The notes under the pieces are model-generated. The model was not told the origin of the DNA. It was given only the letters and a program-made list of their open reading frames with translations, and did no database searches. Positions 1 through 4,844 of a stretch of 5,915 nt of DNA are shown here, piece after piece; within the stretch, counting starts at the first letter, position 1, and every line of letters starts with the position of its first letter. The translations under genes and the position numbers were made by a program. Source of the DNA: Holosporaceae bacterium UBA5542 (lineage in GTDB: Bacteria > Pseudomonadota > Alphaproteobacteria > UBA7879 > UBA5542); NCBI GenBank assembly GCA_002426825.1, contig DINK01000008.1, positions 6,493-12,407 on the forward strand. Direction: 5' to 3'.

Positions 1-1206
1 AACATATTCTACCTTTTTTTCTTTTGCTTTTAAAGGAATCAAGTCTACACCCTCACAGGCAGGATCTGGATCTTCTAGATTAAGCGTTGGAGGTAAAATA
101 CCATGCCTCATGCCTAAGATGGAAAAAATCGCTTCTACACTACCTGCCGCACCAAGAAGATGGCCAATCGCAGATTTTGTTGAAGACATAGAAAAATTAC
201 CATTTTTACCAAATAGGCGCTGTACAGCTTGAACTTCCATAAGATCACCAGCTGGTGTAGATGTACCATGCGCATTGATATAGCCCACCTGGTCAGGAGA
301 AATTTCCGCACGCTTTAAGGCCATTTTCATGGCTCTGTAGGCACCATCTCCATCTGGGGCCGTCACATGGTAAGCATCACCAGAAAGTCCATAACCAACG
401 ATTTCAGCGTATATCTTTGCACCACGCTTTTTCGCATGTTCCAAGCTTTCCAAAATAAGAACACCAGATCCCTCACCCATCACAAAACCATCGCGCCCCG
501 TGTCCCATGGACGTGAGGCTTTTTGTGGATCATCGTTATAAGATGTCGAAAGGGCGCGCAGTGCAGCAAAACCTGCAATCCCAAGACGACAAACCGTCGC
601 TTCCGCACCACCTGCAACCATTACGTCTGCATCACCATACTGGATAAGACGGGCTGAATCACCAATAGCATGGGCCCCCGTTGAACAAGCTGTTACAACA
701 GAATGATTGGGGCCTTTTAAGCCATATTTAATGGATACTTGGCCCGATGTCAGGTTAATTAGACAAGATGGAATAAAGAAAGGATTCACACGACGCGGCC
801 CCTTCTCAGCAAGCGCAATCGAATTTTGGTAGATGCCTTCAAGGCCCCCTATACCGCTTCCAATTAGAACGCCCGTTCTTTCTTTTTGCTCATCTGTTTC
901 AGGAAGCCATCCCGCATCCTTCAGGGCTTCATCTGCCGCCGCTATGCTAAATAAACCGTACCGGCCAATTTTACTTTGGTTGCGAGGCTCTATATAGTCA
1001 TCAAAGTTCAAGGCACCAGGTCGTGGATCGGGCATTCCTTGAACGGTTTCCACTTCACCACTTACCTTACATGCAATATCAGATACATCACACTGCTGTG
1101 TATTTCCAATGCCTGACTCAGAATTAATAAGGCGCTCCCAGGTACTAGAAACACTTGAGCCCAACGGGCTCACCATTCCAATACCTGTAACAACGACACG
1201 TTTCAT
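1..1206 (-). CDS. fabF: 3-oxoacyl-[acyl-carrier-protein] synthase II, 3' end cut by the window
   Basis: Cytoplasmic condensing enzyme of type II fatty-acid synthesis: it joins malonyl-ACP to a growing acyl-ACP, releasing CO2. I translated it by hand. The 402 codons present start MKRVVVTGIGMVSPLG, the usual KAS II opening. The thiolase-fold catalytic triad is intact: Cys174 in TACSTGAHAIG, His313 in NAHGTSTPAGD and His349 in STKSAIGHLLGAAG, with Lys344 just before it. The frame is still open at position 1, ending KKVEYV. Family members normally run about 20 residues further, through the GFGGTN loop, so the truncation is only the window edge. It lies 34 bp downstream of acpP and is probably co-transcribed with it. 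The upstream GGAA is a weak ribosome binding site. One mild oddity is KIGRY (after EPRNQS), where many FabF proteins have K(M/V)DRF. The KAS II assignment is very secure; FabB is less likely given the opening motif and the acpP-fabF order. Confidence 0.96.
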   Translation of the reverse strand, partial: MKRVVVTGIGMVSPLGSSVSSTWERLINSESGIGNTQQCDVSDIACKVSGEVETVQGMPDPRPGALNFDDYIEPRNQSKIGRYGLFSIAAADEALKDAGWLPETDEQKERTGVLIGSGIGGLEGIYQNSIALAEKGPRRVNPFFIPSCLINLTSGQVSIKYGLKGPNHSVVTACSTGAHAIGDSARLIQYGDADVMVAGGAEATVCRLGIAGFAALRALSTSYNDDPQKASRPWDTGRDGFVMGEGSGVLILESLEHAKKRGAKIYAEIVGYGLSGDAYHVTAPDGDGAYRAMKMALKRAEISPDQVGYINAHGTSTPAGDLMEVQAVQRLFGKNGNFSMSSTKSAIGHLLGAAGSVEAIFSILGMRHGILPPTLNLEDPDPACEGVDLIPLKAKEKKVEYV

Positions 1207-1240
1207 ATGATGTTCCGATTTTTATGGGGTGTCTTCTGAA

Positions 1241-1477
1241 CTATTTTACGTTCTTATCGATATAGTCAACAGCGTCTTTAACTGTTCGAATTTTTTCTGC
1301 GTCTTCTTGTGGAATTTCACAGCCAAATTCATCTTCAAAAAGCATGATAAGCTCTGCAAGGTCAATACTGTCTGCGCCAATATCGTCTGTGAAGCTTGCG
1401 TTGTCTGTTACCTTTGATTCATCAAGCTTAAATTTATCCATTACAACTTTTTTAACTTTATCTGCAGTACTGCTCAT
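1241..1477 (-). CDS. acpP: Acyl carrier protein
   Basis: Small acidic carrier (78 residues, the usual ACP length) that holds growing acyl chains as thioesters on a 4'-phosphopantetheine arm while FabD, FabG, FabF and the other enzymes act on them. The arm attaches to Ser37 in the motif [10 protein letters not shown]. Helix II, the main partner-recognition surface, follows with many acidic residues (Glu42, Glu48, Asp49, Glu50). The motif differs from the most common DSLDxVEL form by Ile38 and by Leu40-Ala41, and Cys53 sits where many ACPs have Ile or Val. The start is well supported: AGAGGAT at 1484-1490 (minus strand) lies 6 nt before the ATG. It sits between fabG and fabF as in many proteobacteria. 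Its own promoter is predicted in the 95 bp gap upstream, which fits the high ACP demand of cells. Confidence 0.97.
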   Translation of the reverse strand: MSSTADKVKKVVMDKFKLDESKVTDNASFTDDIGADSIDLAELIMLFEDEFGCEIPQEDAEKIRTVKDAVDYIDKNVK

Positions 1478-1483
1478 TTTTTA

Positions 1484-1490
1484 TCCTCTA
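1484..1490 (-). promoter_or_regulatory. Ribosome binding site of acpP
   Basis: Reading the minus strand, AGAGGAT is a near-ideal Shine-Dalgarno sequence, 6 nt before the acpP ATG. It is much stronger than the sites in front of fabD and fabF, consistent with ACP being made in larger amounts than its enzymes. Confidence 0.75.
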
Positions 1491-1508
1491 ATTATCTAAT
1501 TTAATTCT

Positions 1509-1520
1509 GTGTTTAAACAC
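1509..1520. repeat. Perfect 12-bp palindrome in the acpP leader
   Basis: GTGTTTAAACAC reads identically on both strands. It lies between the predicted acpP transcription start (about 1534) and the acpP ribosome binding site. In RNA it could form only a 4-bp stem with a UUAA loop, so a protein-binding operator is as plausible as an RNA hairpin. The palindrome is directly visible; any function is inference. Confidence 0.4.
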
Positions 1521-1540
1521 TATTGAGATGAATGTTCATT

Positions 1541-1569
1541 ATCATAAACATATTCTTTTGGGTAGTCAA
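1541..1569 (-). promoter_or_regulatory. Sigma70-type promoter for acpP-fabF
   Basis: On the minus strand, TTGACT (1569-1564) is followed after exactly 17 bp by TATGAT (1546-1541). Each hexamer matches the consensus at 5 of 6 positions. It begins 3 bp after the fabG stop codon, is fully intergenic and points at acpP. It would start RNA near position 1534 and give a leader of about 57 nt. A separate acpP promoter downstream of fabG is known in other bacteria, which supports the call. An imperfect dyad (AATG-TT-CATT, 1531-1540) overlaps the expected start point. Confidence 0.65.
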
Positions 1570-1572
1570 AAA

Positions 1573-2316
1573 CTAAACCATTGCCATGCCACCGTTTACG
1601 TGAAGGGTCTGCCCTGTCACGTATGCTCCTTCTCTACTTGCAAGATAAATAACTGCGGCAGCAATATCTTCCGGAGAACCAATTTCCCCCATGGGAATGG
1701 ATCGATTAATAGCGTCTTTCTGGTCGTCTGACAACACTTCAGTCATCGGTGAACGTATAAAACCCGGGGCAATACAATTCACTGTAATCCCTCGCGATGC
1801 CACCTCTTTCGCCAGTGACTTCGACATACCAATAAGACCGGCCTTTGAAGAGGCATAGTTGGTTTGCCCAGGATTACCCGTCACACCCACAATTGATGTA
1901 ATGTTAATGATACGACCAAACCGGGCTTTTAACATCGAGCGCAAAACCTTTTGGCTGAGGTGAAAAGGAATTTCCAAGTTAACACGCATAACATCCGTAA
2001 AAGCACTTGGTTTCATGGCCATCATTAAACCATCTTTGGTAATACCGGCGTTGTTTACAAGCGTATCAAGGCCACCCATTTTTTCAGTCGCTTCAGGAAT
2101 CAATTTTGCAACAGACTCATCATCGAACAAGTCGCACAAAACAATATGCACACGATCTTTACCCATTGTATTTGCAAGTTCTTGCAAGGCATCTTCCCGA
2201 CGCCCACTAATAGCCACATGTGCCCCCTGCTTGTGGCAAGCTCGGGCAATTGAAGCACCAATAGCTCCCGAAGCCCCTGTTACAAGAACTTTTCTATCTT
2301 TTAAGTCAAACATCAT
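1573..2316 (-). CDS. fabG: 3-oxoacyl-[acyl-carrier-protein] reductase
   Basis: NADPH-dependent short-chain dehydrogenase/reductase that reduces 3-ketoacyl-ACP to 3-hydroxyacyl-ACP, the first reduction of each elongation cycle; cytoplasmic, normally a tetramer. Full length at 247 residues. The nucleotide-binding TGASGAIG is at residues 13-20 and NNAG at 88-91. The catalytic tetrad is complete: Asn113, Ser141, Tyr154 and Lys158 in NYASSKAG. The C-terminus GQTLHVNGGMAMV is typical of FabG rather than of a generic SDR. The start lies inside the end of fabD: two ATGs in tandem overlap the fabD TGA. The upstream AGGA is 4 nt from the first ATG and 7 nt from the second, so initiation at the second (2313, 246 residues) is quite possible. 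The overlap implies translational coupling to fabD. The following 95 bp gap to acpP holds a promoter. Confidence 0.96.
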   Translation of the reverse strand: MMFDLKDRKVLVTGASGAIGASIARACHKQGAHVAISGRREDALQELANTMGKDRVHIVLCDLFDDESVAKLIPEATEKMGGLDTLVNNAGITKDGLMMAMKPSAFTDVMRVNLEIPFHLSQKVLRSMLKARFGRIINITSIVGVTGNPGQTNYASSKAGLIGMSKSLAKEVASRGITVNCIAPGFIRSPMTEVLSDDQKDAINRSIPMGEIGSPEDIAAAVIYLASREGAYVTGQTLHVNGGMAMV

Positions 2317-3272
2317 TCTTTCCTACTTAATGCATTAACAAAACCTTCAATTTCATTTGGGGTACCAAGGGACATACACGGCACTTGATCACTTACTCTT
2401 TTAACGAGCCCACACAGAACTTTTCCAGCACCCACTTCTAGCATTTCACCAACTTGCTCATCAATCAAAAAACGTACCGTTTCCGACCACCGAACACGAC
2501 CTGTGATTTGCGCAACAAGAAGTTTCCTCAATGTACTGCCATCTGTTTCTGGACGCACACTTACATTAGGCAAAATAGGCACATCCGCTTTATGAAAAGA
2601 TACTTCTGAAAGAACAGACTCCATATGATCGGCTGCGGGACGCATCATGGAAGAATGGAAAGGTGCACTCACATTCAACGGCAATGCACGCTTGACTCCA
2701 TAATTCCCACTGACCTCAACCACCTTTTCCATGGCCAACTTCTGACCACTTACAACAATTTGTCCTGGGCAATTATCATTAGCCACCTCGCAAACACCTG
2801 CCTGAGAAGCCTCGGAGGCTATTTTCTCAGCCGTTTTAATATCTGCACCAATAAGCGCAACCATACCCCCCTCACCCAAAGGTACAGCACGTTGCATAGC
2901 CCTTCCTCTTGCTCGCAACAATAAAACAGTATCTGCAAAAGAAATCACACCACTCGCACACAAAGCTGCGTACTCACCTAATGAATGCCCAGCCATAAAA
3001 GAAAAGTCATGCTTTTTTACCCCCATGTGTTCTAACACACGGAAAGCCGCTATAGACACAGCAACCAAGGCTGGTTGTGTGTTTTCTGTCTTAGACAGCT
3101 CTTCAATAGGCCCTTCAAAAATAATTTTTGAAAGCTTTTGTGAAAGTGTGTCGTCAAGCTCTTCGAAAACGCTCCGCACAACAGGAAATGCCTGGAATAA
3201 GTCTTTTCCCATGCCAACAGACTGAGATCCTTGACCAGGAAAAAGCGCGACTATTTTTTTATTTTTCGTCAT
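2313..3272 (-). CDS. fabD: Malonyl-CoA:ACP transacylase
   Basis: Moves the malonyl group from malonyl-CoA to the phosphopantetheine arm of ACP, providing the two-carbon donor for FabF. With the ATG at 3272 it is 319 residues, close to the usual 310-320. Key residues (numbered from that ATG): the oxyanion-region GQGSQ at 13-17, nucleophile Ser97 in GHSLGE, Arg122 in RARGRAMQ, which binds the malonyl carboxylate, His206 in APFHS and Gln255. All correspond to the known FabD catalytic set, so the enzyme should be active. The frame extends upstream to a GTG at 3302, which would add ten residues. I prefer the ATG because family members begin only a few residues before the FPGQGSQ strand, although neither start has a convincing Shine-Dalgarno site. 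It is the first gene of the fab cluster here and its stop overlaps the fabG start. Confidence 0.94.
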   Translation of the reverse strand: MTKNKKIVALFPGQGSQSVGMGKDLFQAFPVVRSVFEELDDTLSQKLSKIIFEGPIEELSKTENTQPALVAVSIAAFRVLEHMGVKKHDFSFMAGHSLGEYAALCASGVISFADTVLLLRARGRAMQRAVPLGEGGMVALIGADIKTAEKIASEASQAGVCEVANDNCPGQIVVSGQKLAMEKVVEVSGNYGVKRALPLNVSAPFHSSMMRPAADHMESVLSEVSFHKADVPILPNVSVRPETDGSTLRKLLVAQITGRVRWSETVRFLIDEQVGEMLEVGAGKVLCGLVKRVSDQVPCMSLGTPNEIEGFVNALSRKE

Positions 3273-3309
3273 AAGATCAGTTTTTATCAAAACCGAAGGC
3301 ACTTGAAAA

Positions 3310-3343
3310 GTGTTTTTAACGCTTGCGTTTTTGACAAAAACAC
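3310..3343. repeat. Cluster of direct and inverted GTTTTT repeats in the divergent control region
   Basis: Several overlapping symmetries are visible. GTGTTTTT (3310-3317) and AAAAACAC (3336-3343) form a perfect 8-bp inverted repeat. Inside it are AACGC-TT-GCGTT (3318-3329) and GTTTTT-GAC-AAAAAC (3327-3341). GTTTTTAAC (3312-3320) and GTTTTTGAC (3327-3335) are near-identical direct repeats 15 bp apart. The cluster overlaps the predicted rpsF -35 element and precedes fabD. It could be an operator with several half-sites, or a hairpin in the fabD leader. Function is inference. Confidence 0.45.
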
Positions 3344-3351
3344 CCTATACG
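3323..3351 (+). promoter_or_regulatory. Candidate promoter of the rpsF-rpsR-rplI operon
   Basis: TTGCGT (3323-3328) is separated by exactly 17 bp from TATACG (3346-3351), matching the -35 consensus at 3 and the -10 consensus at 4 of 6 positions. It would start RNA near 3358 and leave a leader of about 70 nt before rpsF. A better-looking TTGACA at 3331-3336 has no reasonable -10 element at normal distance. The call rests on spacing and position only. Confidence 0.4.
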
Positions 3352-3374
3352 TTTCCCATTAAGTTACTAACTTC

Positions 3375-3407
3375 TTGCCGCAAATCATTGGAATTAAGCG
3401 GTAATTC
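3375..3407 (+). promoter_or_regulatory. Structured rpsF leader, possible S6:S18 autoregulatory element
   Basis: Two RNA pairings are possible just upstream of the rpsF ribosome binding site. UUGCCGC (3375-3381) can pair with GCGGUAA (3398-3404) over 7 bp with one G-U pair. Alternatively GAAUUA (3391-3396) pairs perfectly with UAAUUC (3402-3407) around the loop AGCGG, whose GCGG could still pair with the upstream CCGC as a pseudoknot. In many bacteria the S6:S18 complex represses its own operon by binding a leader hairpin with an exposed CCG; a CCG is present at 3378-3380. Whether this leader fits that motif's consensus I could not test. Confidence 0.35.
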
Positions 3408-3417
3408 TTTTAACCAT

Positions 3418-3423
3418 AAGGAG
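3418..3423 (+). promoter_or_regulatory. Ribosome binding site of rpsF
   Basis: AAGGAG is a perfect Shine-Dalgarno core, 5 nt before the rpsF ATG. It fixes the start codon and lies only 10 nt after the leader hairpin, so folding upstream could influence ribosome access. Confidence 0.8.
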
Positions 3424-3428
3424 TTTAA

Positions 3429-3764
3429 ATGTCGTTTTACGAAAACATATTTATTGCAAGACAAGACTTGTCTCCCAGCCAGGTAGATGCGCTTGTTGAA
3501 AACTACAAAAATCTTATCAAGAACCAAAAAGGCGAAGTCAAGGACCACGAGTATTGGGGCCTGCGCACCCTCGCCTATCCCATTCGACGCAACCGTCGTG
3601 GGCACTATGTTCTTCTAAAGATTAAGGCGCCAGCAAAAACAATTTCCGCTCTCCGCCATGATATGAACCTAAATGAAGATGTTCTTAAAAGCCTTTCTGT
3701 TCGTGTTGAAAAGCTTGAAGAGGGGCCATCAATCATGATGCAAACCAAAAGAGATGACGAATAG
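3429..3764 (+). CDS. rpsF: Small ribosomal subunit protein bS6
   Basis: Component of the 30S platform that binds 16S rRNA as a heterodimer with S18, encoded by the next gene. At 111 residues it is shorter than many alphaproteobacterial S6 proteins, which carry longer charged tails. Recognised from the opening MSFYENIFIARQDLS, the central WGLRTLAYPI (43-52), GHYVLL (58-63) in the second half of the ferredoxin-like fold, and NEDVLKSLSVRVEKLEEGPS (82-101). The tail ends KRDDE. The start is supported by AAGGAG 5 nt upstream. It is the first gene of a tight operon: rpsR starts 15 bp after its stop. The structured leader upstream may allow feedback by S6:S18. No sign of damage. Confidence 0.97.
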   Translation: MSFYENIFIARQDLSPSQVDALVENYKNLIKNQKGEVKDHEYWGLRTLAYPIRRNRRGHYVLLKIKAPAKTISALRHDMNLNEDVLKSLSVRVEKLEEGPSIMMQTKRDDE

Positions 3765-3779
3765 GGAAAGGTGTTAAAA

Positions 3780-4031
3780 ATGAAAAAAGAATTTAAAAGA
3801 AAGCCTAGACCACAAGGCAAATTTTCACCCCGCAGAACATGTCCTTTTTCAGGGCCAGACGGAATTGAAATCGACTATAAGGATGTGAAGACACTATCAC
3901 GCTTTATTACAGAGCGTGGACGCATCATGCCACGACGCATTACATACGTGAATGCGAAGGCACAACGTCGTCTTTCAGCAGCAATCAAGAGAGCACGCTA
4001 TATTGCCCTCATGCCCTATGTCTCAAAGTAA
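3780..4031 (+). CDS. rpsR: Small ribosomal subunit protein bS18
   Basis: Basic 30S protein, partner of S6 on the platform, contacting 16S rRNA and the mRNA exit region. With the ATG at 3780 it has 83 residues. The family core is clear: CPFSG (21-25), [17 protein letters not shown] (31-47), MPRRI (50-54) and [14 protein letters not shown] (68-81). The frame can be extended to a GTG at 3771, but that GTG forms part of the ribosome binding site AAAGGTG (3767-3773), which lies 6 nt before the ATG, so the ATG is the better start. A mild oddity is YVNAK (56-60), where most S18 proteins have a small residue and Ser or Cys before the AK. rplI follows after 14 bp. No DUF2232 membrane-protein gene lies between rpsR and rplI, although many alphaproteobacteria have one there. 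Confidence 0.96.
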   Translation: MKKEFKRKPRPQGKFSPRRTCPFSGPDGIEIDYKDVKTLSRFITERGRIMPRRITYVNAKAQRRLSAAIKRARYIALMPYVSK

Positions 4032-4045
4032 AGGGAATCGATAAA

Positions 4046-4642
4046 ATGAAAATTGTACTATTAGAACGCATTGAAAAACTAGGGAAGATGGGTGACGTCA
4101 TCGATGTCAAAGATGGCTTCGGCAGAAACTATCTTTTACCTCAGAAGAAAGCCCTAAGAGCAACCAAAGACAACATTGCTTATTTTGAAAAACAAAAAGC
4201 AACGCTTCAAGAGCAAAGCAAAGATTTGCAAACAAAGGCTGAAGGTATTGCGAAAAAAATTGGTGCCGTAGAACTTATCATGATTCGTCAGTCAAGTGAG
4301 GCCGGAAATCTATATGGATCGGTTTCTTCCCGCGACATCGTGAAGGGTTTGCAAGAAAAAGAAATTACAATTAATCACACAATGGTCCGCATTGAAAAAC
4401 CAGTGAAAATGGTTGGCGTCCACGAAATTAAGCTTATCTTGCATCCTGAAGTTACTGCTTTTGTTAAAATCAGTATTGCACCTTCGGAAGAAGAAGCATT
4501 AGCTTTTCTTAAAAACCCGGAACTTGCTTTTGACAAAAAAGAAATTTCAGCTGAAGAATACGAAGAAGCTTCTGCTTCAGTTGTCGAAGCTCAAGATCTA
4601 AAAGAAGAAGAGCCTTCACTCGATGAAAGCGACTCAGAGTAA
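4046..4642 (+). CDS. rplI: Large ribosomal subunit protein bL9
   Basis: 50S protein that binds 23S rRNA near the L1 stalk and reaches out from the ribosome; it influences frame maintenance. Three parts are visible in 198 residues. The N-terminal RNA-binding domain is at about 1-45, with MKIVLLERIEKLGKMGDV and GRNYLLPQKKALRAT. A long charged connecting helix spans about 45-75. The C-terminal domain is at about 76-148, with GNLYGSVSSRDI (87-98). Escherichia coli L9 stops near residue 149; here about 50 further residues follow, ending in a Glu/Asp-rich, low-complexity tail (164-198). Such an acidic extension is usual in alphaproteobacteria and supports the taxonomic reading. AAGGGA (4031-4036) lies 9 nt before the start and overlaps the rpsR stop. 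Last gene of the operon; terminator hairpins follow. Confidence 0.96.
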   Translation: MKIVLLERIEKLGKMGDVIDVKDGFGRNYLLPQKKALRATKDNIAYFEKQKATLQEQSKDLQTKAEGIAKKIGAVELIMIRQSSEAGNLYGSVSSRDIVKGLQEKEITINHTMVRIEKPVKMVGVHEIKLILHPEVTAFVKISIAPSEEEALAFLKNPELAFDKKEISAEEYEEASASVVEAQDLKEEEPSLDESDSE

Positions 4643-4645
4643 ATT

Positions 4646-4664
4646 GTGCATATGAAGCACTTTT
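4646..4664 (+). other. Small hairpin plus U-run before the main terminator
   Basis: GTGC (4646-4649) pairs with GCAC (4657-4660) around a 7-nt loop and is followed by TTTT. It begins 3 nt after the rplI stop. The 4-bp stem is too short to terminate well alone; it may help pause RNA polymerase or mark the mature 3' end. Low weight. Confidence 0.25.
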
Positions 4665-4665
4665 C

Positions 4666-4700
4666 AAAAGGGTCTAGAAAAAGTTTCTAGACCCTTTTTT
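4666..4700 (+). terminator. Strong intrinsic terminator of the rpsF-rpsR-rplI operon, probably bidirectional
   Basis: GGGTCTAGAAA (4670-4680) pairs perfectly with TTTCTAGACCC (4684-4694) around the loop AAG, followed by six T (4695-4700). The flanking AAAA (4666-4669) and TTTT (4695-4698) extend the stem to 15 bp. Read on the minus strand the same stem is followed by TTTT, so it can also end transcripts of the convergent oxidoreductase gene, which shows no terminator nearer its stop codon. Confidence 0.92.
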
Positions 4701-4704
4701 GAAT

Positions 4705-4710
4705 GGAGGA
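4705..4710 (+). promoter_or_regulatory. Consensus ribosome binding site of the 38-residue gene
   Basis: GGAGGA lies 7 nt before the ATG at 4718 and 4 nt after the terminator U-run. It is the most perfect Shine-Dalgarno sequence in the window and is the main reason to treat the following short frame as a gene. Confidence 0.65.
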
Positions 4711-4717
4711 AACAAAA

Positions 4718-4834
4718 ATGAGACAACCGGCAAATACAAACAAAAAGAAAAGCACAAAGCCATTACCAACTATCCTATCTTGGGTTACTGCCTTTGGAGC
4801 AATTTTTTCTGCTATATACTGGATATTTTCCTAA
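4718..4834 (+). CDS. Small single-pass membrane protein, 38 residues, unrecognised
   Basis: I translated this short frame by hand: MRQPANTNKKKSTK, then a hydrophobic stretch from about Pro15 to Ser38 (LPTILSWVTAFGAIFSAIYW and a few more), then TAA. The N-terminal part is strongly basic (Arg2, Lys9-11, Lys14) and the rest has no charged residue, so a single helix with the N-terminus in the cytoplasm is predicted by the positive-inside rule. Trp22, Tyr34 and Trp35 sit near the helix ends. It has a consensus GGAGGA site at ideal distance. It begins 17 bp behind the rplI terminator and ends 10 bp before the stop of the convergent oxidoreductase gene. Transcription must come from terminator read-through or from an unseen promoter within rplI. 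I know no family for it. It could be a small accessory subunit of a membrane complex, a hydrophobic toxin-like peptide, or, less likely, a chance frame. Confidence 0.6.
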   Translation: MRQPANTNKKKSTKPLPTILSWVTAFGAIFSAIYWIFS

Positions 4835-4844
4835 GAACCCCCGC

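Noticed and set aside
2015..2338. 107-codon plus-strand frame inside fabG
   Set aside because: It is the shadow of the conserved fabG reading frame on the other strand. No ribosome site or recognisable motif was seen.
3273..3302. GTG start at 3302 extending FabD by ten residues
   Set aside because: The extra residues precede the usual family start and there is no ribosome binding site. ATG 3272 gives the normal FabD length, although its own ribosome site is also weak, so this is a preference and not proof.
3331..3336. Perfect TTGACA as rpsF -35 box
   Set aside because: At 16-18 bp downstream there are only C-rich hexamers with no -10 character. The overlapping TTGCGT with TATACG at 17 bp fits better, and TTGACA is part of the repeat cluster.
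3344..3349. TATAGG on the minus strand as a fabD -10 element
   Set aside because: It matches 4 of 6 positions, but no acceptable -35 hexamer occurs 16-18 bp upstream. The fabD promoter remains unlocated.
3345..3605. 86-codon minus-strand frame opposite the rpsF start
   Set aside because: It is antisense to a clear ribosomal protein gene, resembles no known protein and covers the divergent promoter region.
3771..3779. GTG start extending rpsR by three residues
   Set aside because: The GTG is part of the Shine-Dalgarno sequence AAAGGTG, which is ideally spaced for the ATG at 3780.
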